A stretch of 64,000 nucleotides of DNA from Entomomonas asaccharolytica (GTDB lineage: Bacteria; Pseudomonadota; Gammaproteobacteria; Pseudomonadales; Pseudomonadaceae): positions 1,503,673 through 1,567,672 of the forward strand of contig NZ_CP067393.1 in the NCBI RefSeq assembly GCF_016653615.1. The letters are read 5' to 3'. Positions 1 through 9,074 of this stretch are shown one piece after another; positions within the stretch are counted from its first letter, which is position 1, and every line of letters begins with the position of its first letter. The notes under the pieces are model-generated. The model had not been told where the DNA came from. It saw nothing but the letters and a program-made list of their open reading frames with translations, and made no database searches. A program made the position numbers and the translations under genes.

Positions 1-2108
1 CTGAAGAACAACCGCTATATGATTTTTTACAAGCTTCTAATAAAGTAACTTTATTTACGCAGGGTGTAACTTTACCCAATGATGGAGTGGAACATAACCA
101 ACAGAATGAAGTATTAAAGAGAATCACCTTTGCTAATGATATTGATGAACCATCCATTGCCATACACTTTAAGCAAGCAACTAATCTAATCAATCAAAAA
201 GCACTAAGCTTACGTATTCAAAATGCCATGGACTGGGATTTAAGATTATATGTGGATATTAAAGATACTTCCCAAACAACATTACTGCGAGCGACAATCG
301 CACTACCTGCTGGCCCTGCTCAAAACTTACTTATTCCGCTTAAACAAACCTCTGGACGAGTATGGGGAATGCGAGAGGGTTTATCTTCACCATGGCAAAA
401 AGATAATACACGTTATTTGCTACCTATGAGTGTGGTAGGTAAATTAGATACTAGTAAAATAGCTAGTATTACCCTATCAATGGCAAAACCAGCTATCCCA
501 CAAAGTATCTTAATAAGTAATATTAAGGCTATTGATAGTGATGCAGAGTATATGGCCTATCATCATTTGCTAGATAAATATGGTCAAAATAATACAGTTA
601 ATTGGCCAGATAAAATAACCAGTGATAAGCAATTACAGCAAGTGGCTCAAGCTGAACAAGCTCAATTAGAAGACTGGTTAAGTCATCAATTAATACAAGA
701 TAAATTTGGTGGTTTAGATGCTAAACCCCAATTTAAAGCCACTGGCTATTTTCGAACAGAAAAACATAACGGTAGATGGTATTTGGTTTCACCAGAAGGG
801 CATGCATTTATTTCTTTGGGTATTAATACAGTAGTACCAGATCAAAGCCAAACCTATATAACAGGGCGTGAATTTATGTTTGCTTCATTACCTGAACAAA
901 ATAAGCCATTGGCTAATTATTATGGCCATGCTGATACTAACAGTGGTAATGCTGCACAAGGCGGTAGAGGAATAGATAAGGGGCAATGGTATGACTTTTA
1001 CCAAGCCAATATGTATCGGGTACATGGTAAGGATGTAGTAAAAAACTGGCGTGAGCGTACCATAAATCGTTTTAAAGCATGGGGATTTAATACCATTGGT
1101 AATTGGAGTGATAAACAGCTAATTGCAGAAAAACGTTTACCCTATACCATGCCTATTTTAATTAAGGGGGATTATGCCAGTGTGCCATCGGGCATGGACT
1201 GGTGGGGATTTATGCCTGATACCTTTGACCCGAAGTTTACTGAAGCGGTGGAAAGAGCAGTGAAGTTAGCCACTAAAAATAGAGTAAATGATCCGTGGTT
1301 AGTGGGATATTTTGCAGATAATGAATTATCATGGGGTGGGCTAGATAACATACCTGCAGCTCACTATGCTCTAGCCATTAATTCATTAAGTAGAAATGCT
1401 GAAAGCCCAGCAAAGCAGGCATTTATAAAACAACTAAAAAATAAATATAAAGATATTGATAAGCTAGCAAATGCTTGGGGAGTAGCTATAAACGCATGGC
1501 AGGATATTGAGCAACAGGGTTATAGAGCACCTTTACCAACTGCTAAATACCCAGCAATTAGTGAAGATTATAGTATTTTCTTAACCAACTATGCAGATAA
1601 TTATTTCAAAACAGTAAAAGAGATGATTTATAAATATGATCCTAACCATTTATTTTTAGGTAATCGATTTGCTGTTAAATTACCTGAAGTAATAACTTCT
1701 TGCGCTAAATACTGTGATGTAATTAGTTTTAATACTTATACGCTGTTAGCAAGTCAGGGGTATGACACGGAATTAGTAGCCAGTTTAGACAGGCCGATAA
1801 TGATTAGTGAATTTACTTTTGGTTCTAAAACGACTGGCGCTTTATGGTCTGGTCCTGTAGCTGTTGCCGATGATAAAGTACGTGCTGATAGTTATCAGCA
1901 GTTTGTTAAAAATGCTTTTGAAGACCCTCATATGGTTGGGGTACATTGGTTCCAATATATAGATCAGCCTCTTACAGGGCGCTTGCTAGATGGTGAAAAC
2001 GGCAATATGGGGTTGGTTGCTATTACAGATGTGCCTTTTCATCAGTTTATTAAGCAAGTAAGGCAAGCTAATTTAGCTGTTGCAGCGTGGATATTAAATA
2101 AATTGTAA
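1..2108 (+). CDS. Agarase-like (clan GH-A, GH50-type) glycoside hydrolase, 5' end outside window
   Basis: The reading frame is open to the first base of the window, so the gene starts upstream; the GTG at 87 is only an internal candidate. Numbering from 87, an N-terminal beta-rich region (about 1-200) precedes a TIM-barrel-like domain opening with a 'GYFRTEKHNGRWYLVSPEGH' stretch typical of agarase-related enzymes. The Asn-Glu pair 'ADNELSWGG' puts a candidate acid/base at Glu413, and 'IMISEFTFGS' a candidate nucleophile at Glu575, the normal spacing for a retaining GH-A enzyme. The substrate cannot be told from sequence; true agarase activity is unlikely to be inferable. No signal peptide can be assessed because the N-terminus is missing. 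Confidence 0.75.
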   Translation, partial: EEQPLYDFLQASNKVTLFTQGVTLPNDGVEHNQQNEVLKRITFANDIDEPSIAIHFKQATNLINQKALSLRIQNAMDWDLRLYVDIKDTSQTTLLRATIALPAGPAQNLLIPLKQTSGRVWGMREGLSSPWQKDNTRYLLPMSVVGKLDTSKIASITLSMAKPAIPQSILISNIKAIDSDAEYMAYHHLLDKYGQNNTVNWPDKITSDKQLQQVAQAEQAQLEDWLSHQLIQDKFGGLDAKPQFKATGYFRTEKHNGRWYLVSPEGHAFISLGINTVVPDQSQTYITGREFMFASLPEQNKPLANYYGHADTNSGNAAQGGRGIDKGQWYDFYQANMYRVHGKDVVKNWRERTINRFKAWGFNTIGNWSDKQLIAEKRLPYTMPILIKGDYASVPSGMDWWGFMPDTFDPKFTEAVERAVKLATKNRVNDPWLVGYFADNELSWGGLDNIPAAHYALAINSLSRNAESPAKQAFIKQLKNKYKDIDKLANAWGVAINAWQDIEQQGYRAPLPTAKYPAISEDYSIFLTNYADNYFKTVKEMIYKYDPNHLFLGNRFAVKLPEVITSCAKYCDVISFNTYTLLASQGYDTELVASLDRPIMISEFTFGSKTTGALWSGPVAVADDKVRADSYQQFVKNAFEDPHMVGVHWFQYIDQPLTGRLLDGENGNMGLVAITDVPFHQFIKQVRQANLAVAAWILNKL

Positions 2109-2172
2109 ACTAATAGCTTAATTTTTAGTCATTAGTCTGTACAATAGCAGTAGTTTTTGTATGGAAATAGTA

Positions 2173-3306
2173 ATGATGTCAAACAAGCGTATTTATTTTG
2201 AAACCAATGTAGTAGAAGTTAAACCAGATGAAACGGTATTAGATGGTTTTGTTCGTAGTGGCGTTTCAATTCCTTTTTCGTGTCGTGGTGGTTCTTGTCA
2301 AACCTGTGCTGTACGTTGTTTAGAGGGTGATATTCCCGCTGATGCACAACTTGGTTTATCAGACTATCAAAAAGAAAAGGGTTATATATTAACTTGTCGT
2401 TGTATTCCAACTACAGATATGACCATTGCCCCATTAAGCCCTGATGATGTTATCACTGATGCCTTCTTAATGGCTGTAGAGCAACCGACAGCGGCACATC
2501 CTAAATATCGTTTTACAATCGAATTGGGAAGAAGCCGCAAGTTTGAAATAGGCGATACCTTTAAAATCATCGATGGTACAAACGATGAACCAGTTGTTAA
2601 AGTGGTAGCAACTGATGGCGACTGGGTGCTTACTGTTGAACTATTAGCTGATACAGCCCCTGCAACACTCACTTGGTTACAAGGTGAATTACAACCTGAT
2701 ACGATGATTCAAATTCGTGGCCCCTACTCACAACAAATACCGATGTGGTTAACGGAAGAAAAACCAGATCCAGAACCGAATTTAGAGGTGTGGCATCAGT
2801 TAGATGATGGTGCAAAGGTAAGAACGGTATTAATCGATTTTTATGATCGCGTGTATGAAGATGAACGGTTAGCCCCTTTTTTTGCTAATGTGAGCAAAAC
2901 ACGCCTAGTTGAAAAACAATTTTCTTTTATGAAATACTTGTTCACCCGTGAACATGTTCATTTTGGCCAACGTCCTCGTAATTTACATCATTGGATGGTG
3001 ATTTCTGATGATTTAATGGATCATCGTCGTACTATTTTAGATGATACCTTTAAAGATCATGGTTTAACCGATGAGCAACGCCATGTGTGGCACCAGTATG
3101 AGGAAAAATTCCGTCAAGATGTGGTAAAAGATAAGCCTTGGCCGATTAAAGTGGGTGATGAGTTTATTGACTTAGAAGCATTTGATAAAGAAGTGTTATC
3201 TTGTGCTACAGTATGCGACCACTGTGGTGAACCAGTCGATGAGGGTACAGAGGTAATCTACCATCGTCGCACAGGTAAAATTAGTTGCCCTAGTTGTAGT
3301 AAATAA
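2173..3306 (+). CDS. [2Fe-2S] ferredoxin / truncated-globin fusion protein
   Basis: I place the start at the ATG ATG pair at 2173/2176, behind a GGAAA at 2163; an ATG at 2161 has no ribosome site. Numbered from 2173, residues 1-90 form a plant-type [2Fe-2S] ferredoxin domain with ligands Cys37, Cys42, Cys45 and Cys75. Residues about 105-195 resemble the FAD beta-barrel of ferredoxin reductases (ends in 'IRGPYS') but lack an obvious RxYS flavin motif and a following NAD domain. From about 205 a truncated/bacterial globin-like domain follows ('[19 protein letters not shown]', '[16 protein letters not shown]'). The C-terminus has CxxC...CxxC, a probable zinc ribbon. A haem- and iron-sulfur-containing redox or gas-sensing protein is inferred. 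It lies 28 bp ahead of speE on the same strand. Confidence 0.75.
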   Translation: MMSNKRIYFETNVVEVKPDETVLDGFVRSGVSIPFSCRGGSCQTCAVRCLEGDIPADAQLGLSDYQKEKGYILTCRCIPTTDMTIAPLSPDDVITDAFLMAVEQPTAAHPKYRFTIELGRSRKFEIGDTFKIIDGTNDEPVVKVVATDGDWVLTVELLADTAPATLTWLQGELQPDTMIQIRGPYSQQIPMWLTEEKPDPEPNLEVWHQLDDGAKVRTVLIDFYDRVYEDERLAPFFANVSKTRLVEKQFSFMKYLFTREHVHFGQRPRNLHHWMVISDDLMDHRRTILDDTFKDHGLTDEQRHVWHQYEEKFRQDVVKDKPWPIKVGDEFIDLEAFDKEVLSCATVCDHCGEPVDEGTEVIYHRRTGKISCPSCSK

Positions 3307-3334
3307 ATTTAATTTGATATTGTGGAAAAAATTA

Positions 3335-4195
3335 ATGAATAATTATTTAGAAACCCTGTATCCAGATTATGGTCAACGTTTTAGTGTTGATGAAATGTTA
3401 TTTGAAACACAAACAGACCATCAAAAATTAGTTATTTTTCGTAACGGGAAAATGGGTACAGTAATGGCCTTAGATGGTGTTATTCAAACCACTGAGGCAG
3501 ATGAGTTTATTTATCATGAAATGATGGCACATCTTCCCATTATGGCGCATGGTAATATAAAAAGTGTATTAATTATTGGTGGCGGTGACGGTGGAATGTT
3601 ACGTGAGGTTTGTCGCCATGCAACCATAGAAAAAATTACTATGGTAGAGATTGATAGAGGAGTTATTGATCTTTGTACTCAATATTTACCTAATCACTCG
3701 GCAGGTGCTTATCAAGATCCTCGATTAGAACTTGTGATTGGCGATGGTATGGAGTTTGTAGCTAATACATCACAACGCTATGATGTAATTATTTCAGATT
3801 CTACTGACCCTATTGGCCCTGCTGAAGTGTTATTTACGGAAAATTTTTATCAAGCATGTCATCGCTGTTTAACGGAAAGAGGGGTATTAGTTACTCAAAA
3901 TGGTACACCTTTTATGCAGTTGGACGAGGTAAAGAGTACAGCAAATAAAATGCAAGGTTTGTTCGCAGATTGGCATTTTTATCGTGCCGCAGTACCTACT
4001 TATATTGGTGGCGATATGACTTTTGCTTGGGGAAGTAAGGATAAAGGATTACGTTATACTTCTCTTGAGGAATTAAAGGCTCGTTTTGCTAAAGCTAATA
4101 TTAAAACGCGTTATTATAATCCTGCTGTACATTATGCAGCATTTGCTTTACCACAATATGTATTAGAAGCGATTGGTAAACAAAATAATGATTAA
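3335..4195 (+). CDS. speE: Polyamine aminopropyltransferase (spermidine synthase)
   Basis: Transfers an aminopropyl group from decarboxylated S-adenosylmethionine to putrescine in the cytosol. The ATG at 3335 has a GGA eight bases upstream and gives 286 residues beginning '[16 protein letters not shown]', matching the family length (about 285-290); an in-frame TTG at 3314 is less likely. The nucleotide-binding glycine loop '[13 protein letters not shown]', the acidic strand end '[11 protein letters not shown]' and the '[14 protein letters not shown]' active-site segment are all present. The gene ends just before a strong stem-loop terminator at 4201. No speD lies adjacent. Confidence 0.93.
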   Translation: MNNYLETLYPDYGQRFSVDEMLFETQTDHQKLVIFRNGKMGTVMALDGVIQTTEADEFIYHEMMAHLPIMAHGNIKSVLIIGGGDGGMLREVCRHATIEKITMVEIDRGVIDLCTQYLPNHSAGAYQDPRLELVIGDGMEFVANTSQRYDVIISDSTDPIGPAEVLFTENFYQACHRCLTERGVLVTQNGTPFMQLDEVKSTANKMQGLFADWHFYRAAVPTYIGGDMTFAWGSKDKGLRYTSLEELKARFAKANIKTRYYNPAVHYAAFALPQYVLEAIGKQNND

Positions 4196-4200
4196 AAAAT

Positions 4201-4228
4201 TATCCCCTTAGTTTTCGCTAAGGGGATA
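4201..4228. terminator. Bidirectional intrinsic terminator between speE and the 4235 gene
   Basis: Perfect 11-bp stem TATCCCCTTAG / CTAAGGGGATA with a 6-base loop. A-rich sequence on the left (AAAAAAT) and an AT-rich tract on the right allow termination from both convergent genes. Confidence 0.85.
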
Positions 4229-4234
4229 AAATTA

Positions 4235-4693
4235 TTATTTATATTTGATGCCTGAGTTCATTTCAGAGCGTTTATAGTCTGGTAAGCACCATACTTCACC
4301 CCAATCAAAAAACTCTTTTTCGTCTTTAAAAGGGCGTCCTAACTGAATTCTGTATTCAATTAAAGCAAGTAATACAGCTTCATCAACCGTTGCATTCGAT
4401 GACCAACCTGCTGCTGAACGATCTGAGTGAGCTGGAACGATAGTGATTTTTACTTCAGTTAAAATACCATTATCAATATATAAACCTAGTGTACAAGGGC
4501 ATTCACTAAATTCTATATCCTCAAAAAACATCCATTCAGTGCCATTTTTATAATCAATATTAGAACGATAAAGAGGCGTTAAAACAGTACCTATTTCCTC
4601 TCTAGTCGTACCTTTTTTAAGTATTATAGGGTAGTTCTTTATTGTTACTGATCCATCTTGTTTATTAATCTGTAAAGTATTTTTGTTCATCAT
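4235..4693 (-). CDS. Hypothetical protein, small and cytosolic
   Basis: I do not recognise this protein (about 152 residues from the ATG at 4693, which has AGGTAAG upstream; an ATG at 4717 would add 8 residues). It has no signal peptide or membrane segment, looks like a mixed alpha/beta fold, and has many acidic residues and a Cys-Pro-Cys. A middle part reads 'TEVKITIVPAHSDRSAAGW' and the end is Trp-rich ('FFDWGEVWCLPDYK'). It stands alone, convergent with speE and divergent from hemG. Size, composition and isolated position are like those of orphan immunity or accessory proteins, but nothing in the sequence proves that. Confidence 0.6.
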   Translation of the reverse strand: MMNKNTLQINKQDGSVTIKNYPIILKKGTTREEIGTVLTPLYRSNIDYKNGTEWMFFEDIEFSECPCTLGLYIDNGILTEVKITIVPAHSDRSAAGWSSNATVDEAVLLALIEYRIQLGRPFKDEKEFFDWGEVWCLPDYKRSEMNSGIKYK

Positions 4694-4894
4694 AACTAAC
4701 TTACCTGTTTTATCCATAAAGATGTAACATATTATAACAAGTGTAATATAACAATACCTTGTGTTTTGTCATTATTTTTCAGCTATTTTTCCCTAATCAT
4801 AGTTATTAATAATAATTGATATTGATTATTTATCTTAATATACTGTTCAGCATTTATTAACCAAGTAACACGACATGTTAAGAGTAAGCTCACT

Positions 4895-5440
4895 ATGAAA
4901 AAGAAAGCATTGTTGTTGTATTCAACCATTGATGGTCAGACATTTGCAATCATCTCTAAAATAGTTTTACGCATGACGGAAGAAGCTGAAGATATCGAAC
5001 ATGAAGTTTATGATTTATGGAAAATGCCAGAATTAGATTTGAATGAGTACTCTACTATCCTAATGGGAGCAGCCATTCGCTATAATAAATTTGATAAACC
5101 TTTCTTAAATTTTATTAAAAAGAATTATAAAGCGTTAAATGAGAAAAATTCGGCTTTCTTTTGTGTTAATTTAACAGCAAGAAAGCCAGGAAAAGACACA
5201 CCAGAAACGAATGGTTATGCCCGTAGATTTTTAGCAAAAACGCCATGGAAACCCAATTTAAAAGCTGTTTTTGCAGGCTCTCTACGTTATCCACGCTATA
5301 GTTGGTATGATAAGATTTTAATCAAGTTTATTATGTGGATGGATGGTGAAAAACAAGATTTAAGTAAAGAGTATAATTATACTAATTGGCAAAAAGTGGA
5401 TGAGTTTGCGCAACAGTTTATCGCTTTAGCACGTAAATAG
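4895..5440 (+). CDS. hemG: Menaquinone-dependent protoporphyrinogen IX dehydrogenase
   Basis: Oxidises protoporphyrinogen IX to protoporphyrin IX in haem synthesis, passing electrons to membrane quinone. The protein is 181 residues, the length of E. coli HemG. It starts with a flavodoxin-type FMN phosphate loop ('LLYSTIDGQT', residues 7-16), contains the 'MGAAIRYNKFDKPFLNFI' flavin region, and carries the long basic/aromatic insert ('RYPRYSWYDKILIKFIMWMDGE') that separates HemG from ordinary flavodoxins and helps membrane association. It is a single gene with its own terminator at 5458. Supplying haem fits the bd oxidase, catalase and globin genes of this window, though they are not in one operon. 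Confidence 0.9.
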   Translation: MKKKALLLYSTIDGQTFAIISKIVLRMTEEAEDIEHEVYDLWKMPELDLNEYSTILMGAAIRYNKFDKPFLNFIKKNYKALNEKNSAFFCVNLTARKPGKDTPETNGYARRFLAKTPWKPNLKAVFAGSLRYPRYSWYDKILIKFIMWMDGEKQDLSKEYNYTNWQKVDEFAQQFIALARK

Positions 5441-5457
5441 TAATATTGATACTGAAT

Positions 5458-5486
5458 AAAAGGTTCAATTATTTGAACCTTTTGTT
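5458..5486 (+). terminator. Intrinsic terminator after hemG
   Basis: Stem AAAAGGTTCAA / TTGAACCTTTT (11 bp, 4-base loop TTAT), ending in a T-rich tract. Confidence 0.85.
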
Positions 5487-5523
5487 GTTTTAGTTATTAA
5501 CTTTATGTTTTAAGGATAATTTA

Positions 5524-6123
5524 ATGACAGAAAAGCCAGTTGTTGCTGCCTTTGATTTTGATGTTACTATTACTAAAAAAGACACCTTTGTTCCCTTTCT
5601 TTATTGGGCTTTTGGTAAAGTAAAGGTTTATAAAGCATTTATTAAATTACTACCTGAAGCTGTTAAGGTAGTATTAAAAATATCTAATAGAGATTCTTTT
5701 AAAGAAAAAATAGTGGCAGAGTTATTTACAGGACAATCTGTTAAGCATTTGAAAGTACTGGGGGCAGGCTATGCCAGTTCTTTTACCCCTTTAATCAGAC
5801 CCAAGGCACTTAAACGTATTAAATGGCATAAAGAACAAGGACACCGCCTAGTAATGGTAAGTGCTTCGTTAAACCTCTATTTAGAAAAAGCAGCAAAAGA
5901 TTTAGGCTTTGATGATTTACTCTGTACCACACTAAAAGAACAAGACGATATATTTACAGGTAAATTGCAGGGTGCGAACTGTCGTTGCCAAGAGAAAGTT
6001 AATCGCTTGCAGGGATTATTGGGTGATTTATCACTCTATGAACTTTATGCGTATGGTGATTCTGCGGGTGATGAGCAGATGTTAGAGGTTGCTAACCATG
6101 CTAATTTTCGTGCTCTTGAGTAA
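5524..6123 (+). CDS. HAD-superfamily subfamily IB phosphatase
   Basis: Cytosolic or membrane-associated phosphatase of 199 residues; start ATG at 5524 after AAGGATAA. HAD motif I is 'FDFDVTIT' (nucleophile Asp11, acid/base Asp13), motif II the Ser in 'VMVSAS', motif IV 'YGDSAGDEQML'. A hydrophobic and basic cap segment (about residues 25-60) follows motif I, as in PgpC/YfhB- and SerB-like members; the substrate could be a phospholipid phosphate or a small phospho-metabolite. Motif I has Val where the family usually has Gly (DxDGT). The gene is monocistronic between the hemG terminator and the cyd terminator. Confidence 0.8.
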   Translation: MTEKPVVAAFDFDVTITKKDTFVPFLYWAFGKVKVYKAFIKLLPEAVKVVLKISNRDSFKEKIVAELFTGQSVKHLKVLGAGYASSFTPLIRPKALKRIKWHKEQGHRLVMVSASLNLYLEKAAKDLGFDDLLCTTLKEQDDIFTGKLQGANCRCQEKVNRLQGLLGDLSLYELYAYGDSAGDEQMLEVANHANFRALE

Positions 6124-6209
6124 GTAATATATCAGCTATAGTGTTACAGATATTATTAAAAATAAATGCTTTGAACTGATATTATCGTTTATTTGTGATT
6201 ATTGATGAA

Positions 6210-6238
6210 AATAGAGCCTTAGAGAATAAGGCTCTATT
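6210..6238 (-). terminator. Intrinsic terminator after cydX
   Basis: Perfect 12-bp stem AATAGAGCCTTA / TAAGGCTCTATT with a 5-base loop, 12 bp beyond the cydX stop. On the minus strand it is followed by TTTTC. It may also stop read-through from the HAD gene. Confidence 0.85.
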
Positions 6239-6249
6239 GTTACTTGTTG

Positions 6250-6363
6250 TTAATCGTTCTTGTCGGTATTTTTACCTTCAAGACGTGATTCATACCATAG
6301 CGCATTGACAACAGCGAGTAATACAGCGAAGCCAACACCTAAAAACCAAGCAAAATACCACAT
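6250..6363 (-). CDS. cydX: Cytochrome bd oxidase small subunit CydX
   Basis: A 37-codon gene found by reading the minus strand downstream of cydB. The peptide begins 'MWYFAWFLGVGFAVLLAVV', has one transmembrane helix and a short polar tail, and has the same length and N-terminal MWYFAW as E. coli CydX. CydX binds CydAB and stabilises the haem sites of the oxidase in the inner membrane. The ribosome site AAGGAGAAG lies 5 bases before the ATG, and cydB ends 11 bp upstream, so it is the last gene of the cyd operon. Confidence 0.93.
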   Translation of the reverse strand: MWYFAWFLGVGFAVLLAVVNALWYESRLEGKNTDKND

Positions 6364-6374
6364 AATGCTTCTCC

Positions 6375-7511
6375 TTAATATAAAGTCTTGTCGTTTGCTT
6401 CGATATATTCAGCATTTAATTTACCACGCATAACATAGTAAGACCATGCTGTATAACCTAAAACCATAGGTACGAAAATAAGTACTACGATTAGCATCAC
6501 GATTAAGGTGTAATAGCTTGATGAACCATCCCATAAAGTAATACTCATGCTAGGATTAACTGTAGATGGTAGTACAAATGGGAATAGTGCAACAGCAGCT
6601 GTTAAAATGGTACAGGCAATAGCTAATGATGAGGTTACAAAAGCTAATAAAGTGCGTTTAATTGCTTGTAAACCTAATGTCGCTAGAACCATTACATAAG
6701 CAAGTATTGGTATAAGCCATAAAGCAGGAACTGCTTTATAGTTATTTAGCCATGCGCCTTCTTCAACATGAGCCGTTTTCATTAATGGATTAATCACTTC
6801 TTTAGGATCTGGCATAGTATCAATTACAATACCTTTTAAGAAAAATACCCATACACCTGCAATACTGAAACATACAAGCATTAGGATACCTACAATACGA
6901 GCAACTTTTATTACCCGCGCTTGTAATGCGCCTTCAGTACGATGTGCTAAGAAAGTAGCCCCTTGTAATGTTAATAAGGTGAAACTTACTACACCACAAA
7001 TGATGGCAAATGGATGCAGTAATTGAAAGAAGTTACCATCATAGAATGAGCGCATATTGTCATCTAAATGGAATGGAATACCTAATAATAGGTTACCAAA
7101 AGCCACCCCAAATAATAATGAAGGAATCGCACTACCTACAAAAATGCCCCAATCCCAATTTCTACGCCATTTATCATTGGCTATTTTGGAACGATATTCA
7201 AAGCCAACTGGGCGAAAGAATAGGGAAGCTAACAAAAGTAGCATAGCCCAATATAGACCAGAGAAAGCAATTGAATAAACCACAGGCCATGCAGCAAATA
7301 CACCAGCACCTGCTGTAATAAACCATACTTGGTTACCATCCCAGTGTGGCGCCACACTATTGATCATAACACGACGTTCGTTATCATTTTTTCCTAAGAA
7401 AGGAAGCAAAGTACCGACACCCATATCGTGTCCATCCATGATGGCAAAGCCGATTAATACAACCCCAACTATTAGCCACCAGATCAGTTTTAGTATTTCA
7501 TAATCTAACAT
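6375..7511 (-). CDS. cydB: Cytochrome bd ubiquinol oxidase subunit II
   Basis: Inner-membrane subunit of the high-affinity quinol:oxygen oxidoreductase. At 378 residues it is essentially the length of E. coli CydB (379), with about eight to nine hydrophobic helices. The N-terminal 'WWLIVGVVLIGFAIMDGHDMGVGTLLPFLG' with the conserved acidic Asp and the 'NSVAPHWDGNQVWFITAGAG' segment are diagnostic. AAGGAGATAA precedes the ATG. It follows cydA by 18 bp and precedes cydX by 11 bp. Confidence 0.95.
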   Translation of the reverse strand: MLDYEILKLIWWLIVGVVLIGFAIMDGHDMGVGTLLPFLGKNDNERRVMINSVAPHWDGNQVWFITAGAGVFAAWPVVYSIAFSGLYWAMLLLLASLFFRPVGFEYRSKIANDKWRRNWDWGIFVGSAIPSLLFGVAFGNLLLGIPFHLDDNMRSFYDGNFFQLLHPFAIICGVVSFTLLTLQGATFLAHRTEGALQARVIKVARIVGILMLVCFSIAGVWVFFLKGIVIDTMPDPKEVINPLMKTAHVEEGAWLNNYKAVPALWLIPILAYVMVLATLGLQAIKRTLLAFVTSSLAIACTILTAAVALFPFVLPSTVNPSMSITLWDGSSSYYTLIVMLIVVLIFVPMVLGYTAWSYYVMRGKLNAEYIEANDKTLY

Positions 7512-7529
7512 GATTTATCTCCTTGCATC

Positions 7530-9074
7530 CTACTTAACTGGTTCAGTTAGTACAACAGGGCCTAAGCGAGCATATTTAAACATCAAATACATCTCTGCTA
7601 CGAGTAAGCCTGTATAGAACACAACAAAGCCAATTAATGATGCTAGTACAGAACCTGCACCAACAGAAGAAGGCGACAGATAAGTAGGTAATACACCAAA
7701 TACAGTCCAAGGTTGACGACCATATTCAGCTAGGAACCAACCACACATAATGGCAACCCATGGTAATGGAATGGCGTATAAGCAAAATTTAAGAAACCAA
7801 CGTTTTTCTTGCATGGTGTCTTTAATAGAAAGACGGAACGCATAGATAAACATAAAGATAAACAGGAAGCCTAAGGCAACCATTACACGGAATGACCAGA
7901 ATAGAGGTGTAACTTTAGGTACACTATCATGAGCAGCCTGTGTAATAATGGCAGGTGTTGCATCTTCCACTTTTTCAACGTATTGGTGAACAAGTAGACC
8001 ATAACCCAAATCTGCTTGATGTGCTTGCAGTTGTTTTGTTGCAGCAGCATGCTCAGTTGTTTTGGTTTTATCTTTTAGAATATTTAAAGCTTTAACTGCT
8101 TCAATACCACTGATAATACGTTGCTCATTTTGGGTGCGGATATCTTTGATACCTGGTAGTTTAGTATCGAAAGAACGAGTGCTGATAATACCTAACACAT
8201 AAGGAATTCTGATTTCATAATGGTTAGTTTCAGCCTCCTCATCAGGAATAGCAAATAGGGTAAAGCCAGCTGGAGCTTCTTCAGTTTCCCACATGCCTTC
8301 TAGTGCGGCTAATTTAGATTTTTGAGATTGGGTAACAGAGTACCCTGATTCATCACCTAAAATTACTACACTTAAGGAAGAAGCAATACCAAAGGCAGCA
8401 GCAATACAGAAAGAGCGTTTAGCAAATTCTATATGTTTACCTTTTAATAAATACCAGCCTGAGATACCAAGTACAAACATTGAGCCTGTCACATAGCCTG
8501 CAGAAACCGTATGGACAAATTTCTCTTGTGCCATTGGATTAAAGACGATATCAACGAAACTATTTAACTCCATACGCATAGTAATAGGGTTAAAGTGTGC
8601 GCCAAGAGGATCTTGCATCCAGCCATTAGCAATCAATATCAATACAGCAGAAAGGTTGGAGCCTAGTGCTAGTAAGATAGTGACCATTAGGTGTTTACCT
8701 TTGGATAGTCTATTCCAACCAAAGAAGAATAAGCCAATCATGGTGGATTCTAAGAAGAATGCCATTAAACCTTCAATAGCCAAGGGTGCACCAAAGATAT
8801 CACCCACATAATGAGAATAATACGCCCAGTTCGTACCAAACTGGAATTCCATAGTAATACCCGTAGTAACCCCTAGAGCAAAGTTAATTCCAAAGAGTTT
8901 TCCCCAGAATTTAGTCATCTCCTTGTAAATTTCTTTACCAGTAATAACATAAACAGATTCCATAATAACTAGAATCCATACCAACCCTAGCGTTAAGGGT
9001 ACAAAGATAAAGTGATACATCCCAGTGATTGCAAACTGCAATCTGGCAAGATCAACAGCACTACCGTCTATCAT
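7530..9074 (-). CDS. cydA: Cytochrome bd ubiquinol oxidase subunit I
   Basis: Haem-carrying catalytic subunit that oxidises quinol and reduces O2 to water at low oxygen. The 514-residue length, with a long hydrophilic insert after the fifth to sixth helices, indicates the long (E. coli-type) Q-loop. Conserved features are His21 in 'GMYHFIFVPLTLG' (haem d/b595 region), the His in 'EKFVHTVSAGYVTGS' and the Met in 'FWSFRVMVALGF' (haem b558 ligands). The start overlaps the cydP stop by 4 bp (ATGA), indicating translational coupling. Confidence 0.96.
   Translation of the reverse strand: MIDGSAVDLARLQFAITGMYHFIFVPLTLGLVWILVIMESVYVITGKEIYKEMTKFWGKLFGINFALGVTTGITMEFQFGTNWAYYSHYVGDIFGAPLAIEGLMAFFLESTMIGLFFFGWNRLSKGKHLMVTILLALGSNLSAVLILIANGWMQDPLGAHFNPITMRMELNSFVDIVFNPMAQEKFVHTVSAGYVTGSMFVLGISGWYLLKGKHIEFAKRSFCIAAAFGIASSLSVVILGDESGYSVTQSQKSKLAALEGMWETEEAPAGFTLFAIPDEEAETNHYEIRIPYVLGIISTRSFDTKLPGIKDIRTQNEQRIISGIEAVKALNILKDKTKTTEHAAATKQLQAHQADLGYGLLVHQYVEKVEDATPAIITQAAHDSVPKVTPLFWSFRVMVALGFLFIFMFIYAFRLSIKDTMQEKRWFLKFCLYAIPLPWVAIMCGWFLAEYGRQPWTVFGVLPTYLSPSSVGAGSVLASLIGFVVFYTGLLVAEMYLMFKYARLGPVVLTEPVK

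Noticed and set aside
4811-4830. Possible Fur box upstream of hemG (AATAAT...ATTATT)
   Set aside because: Only AT-rich hexamer similarity with several mismatches; expected often in such AT-rich spacers.
7010-7278. Plus-strand short frames opposite cydB
   Set aside because: Shadows within a certain membrane-protein gene, with no start signals or recognisable product.
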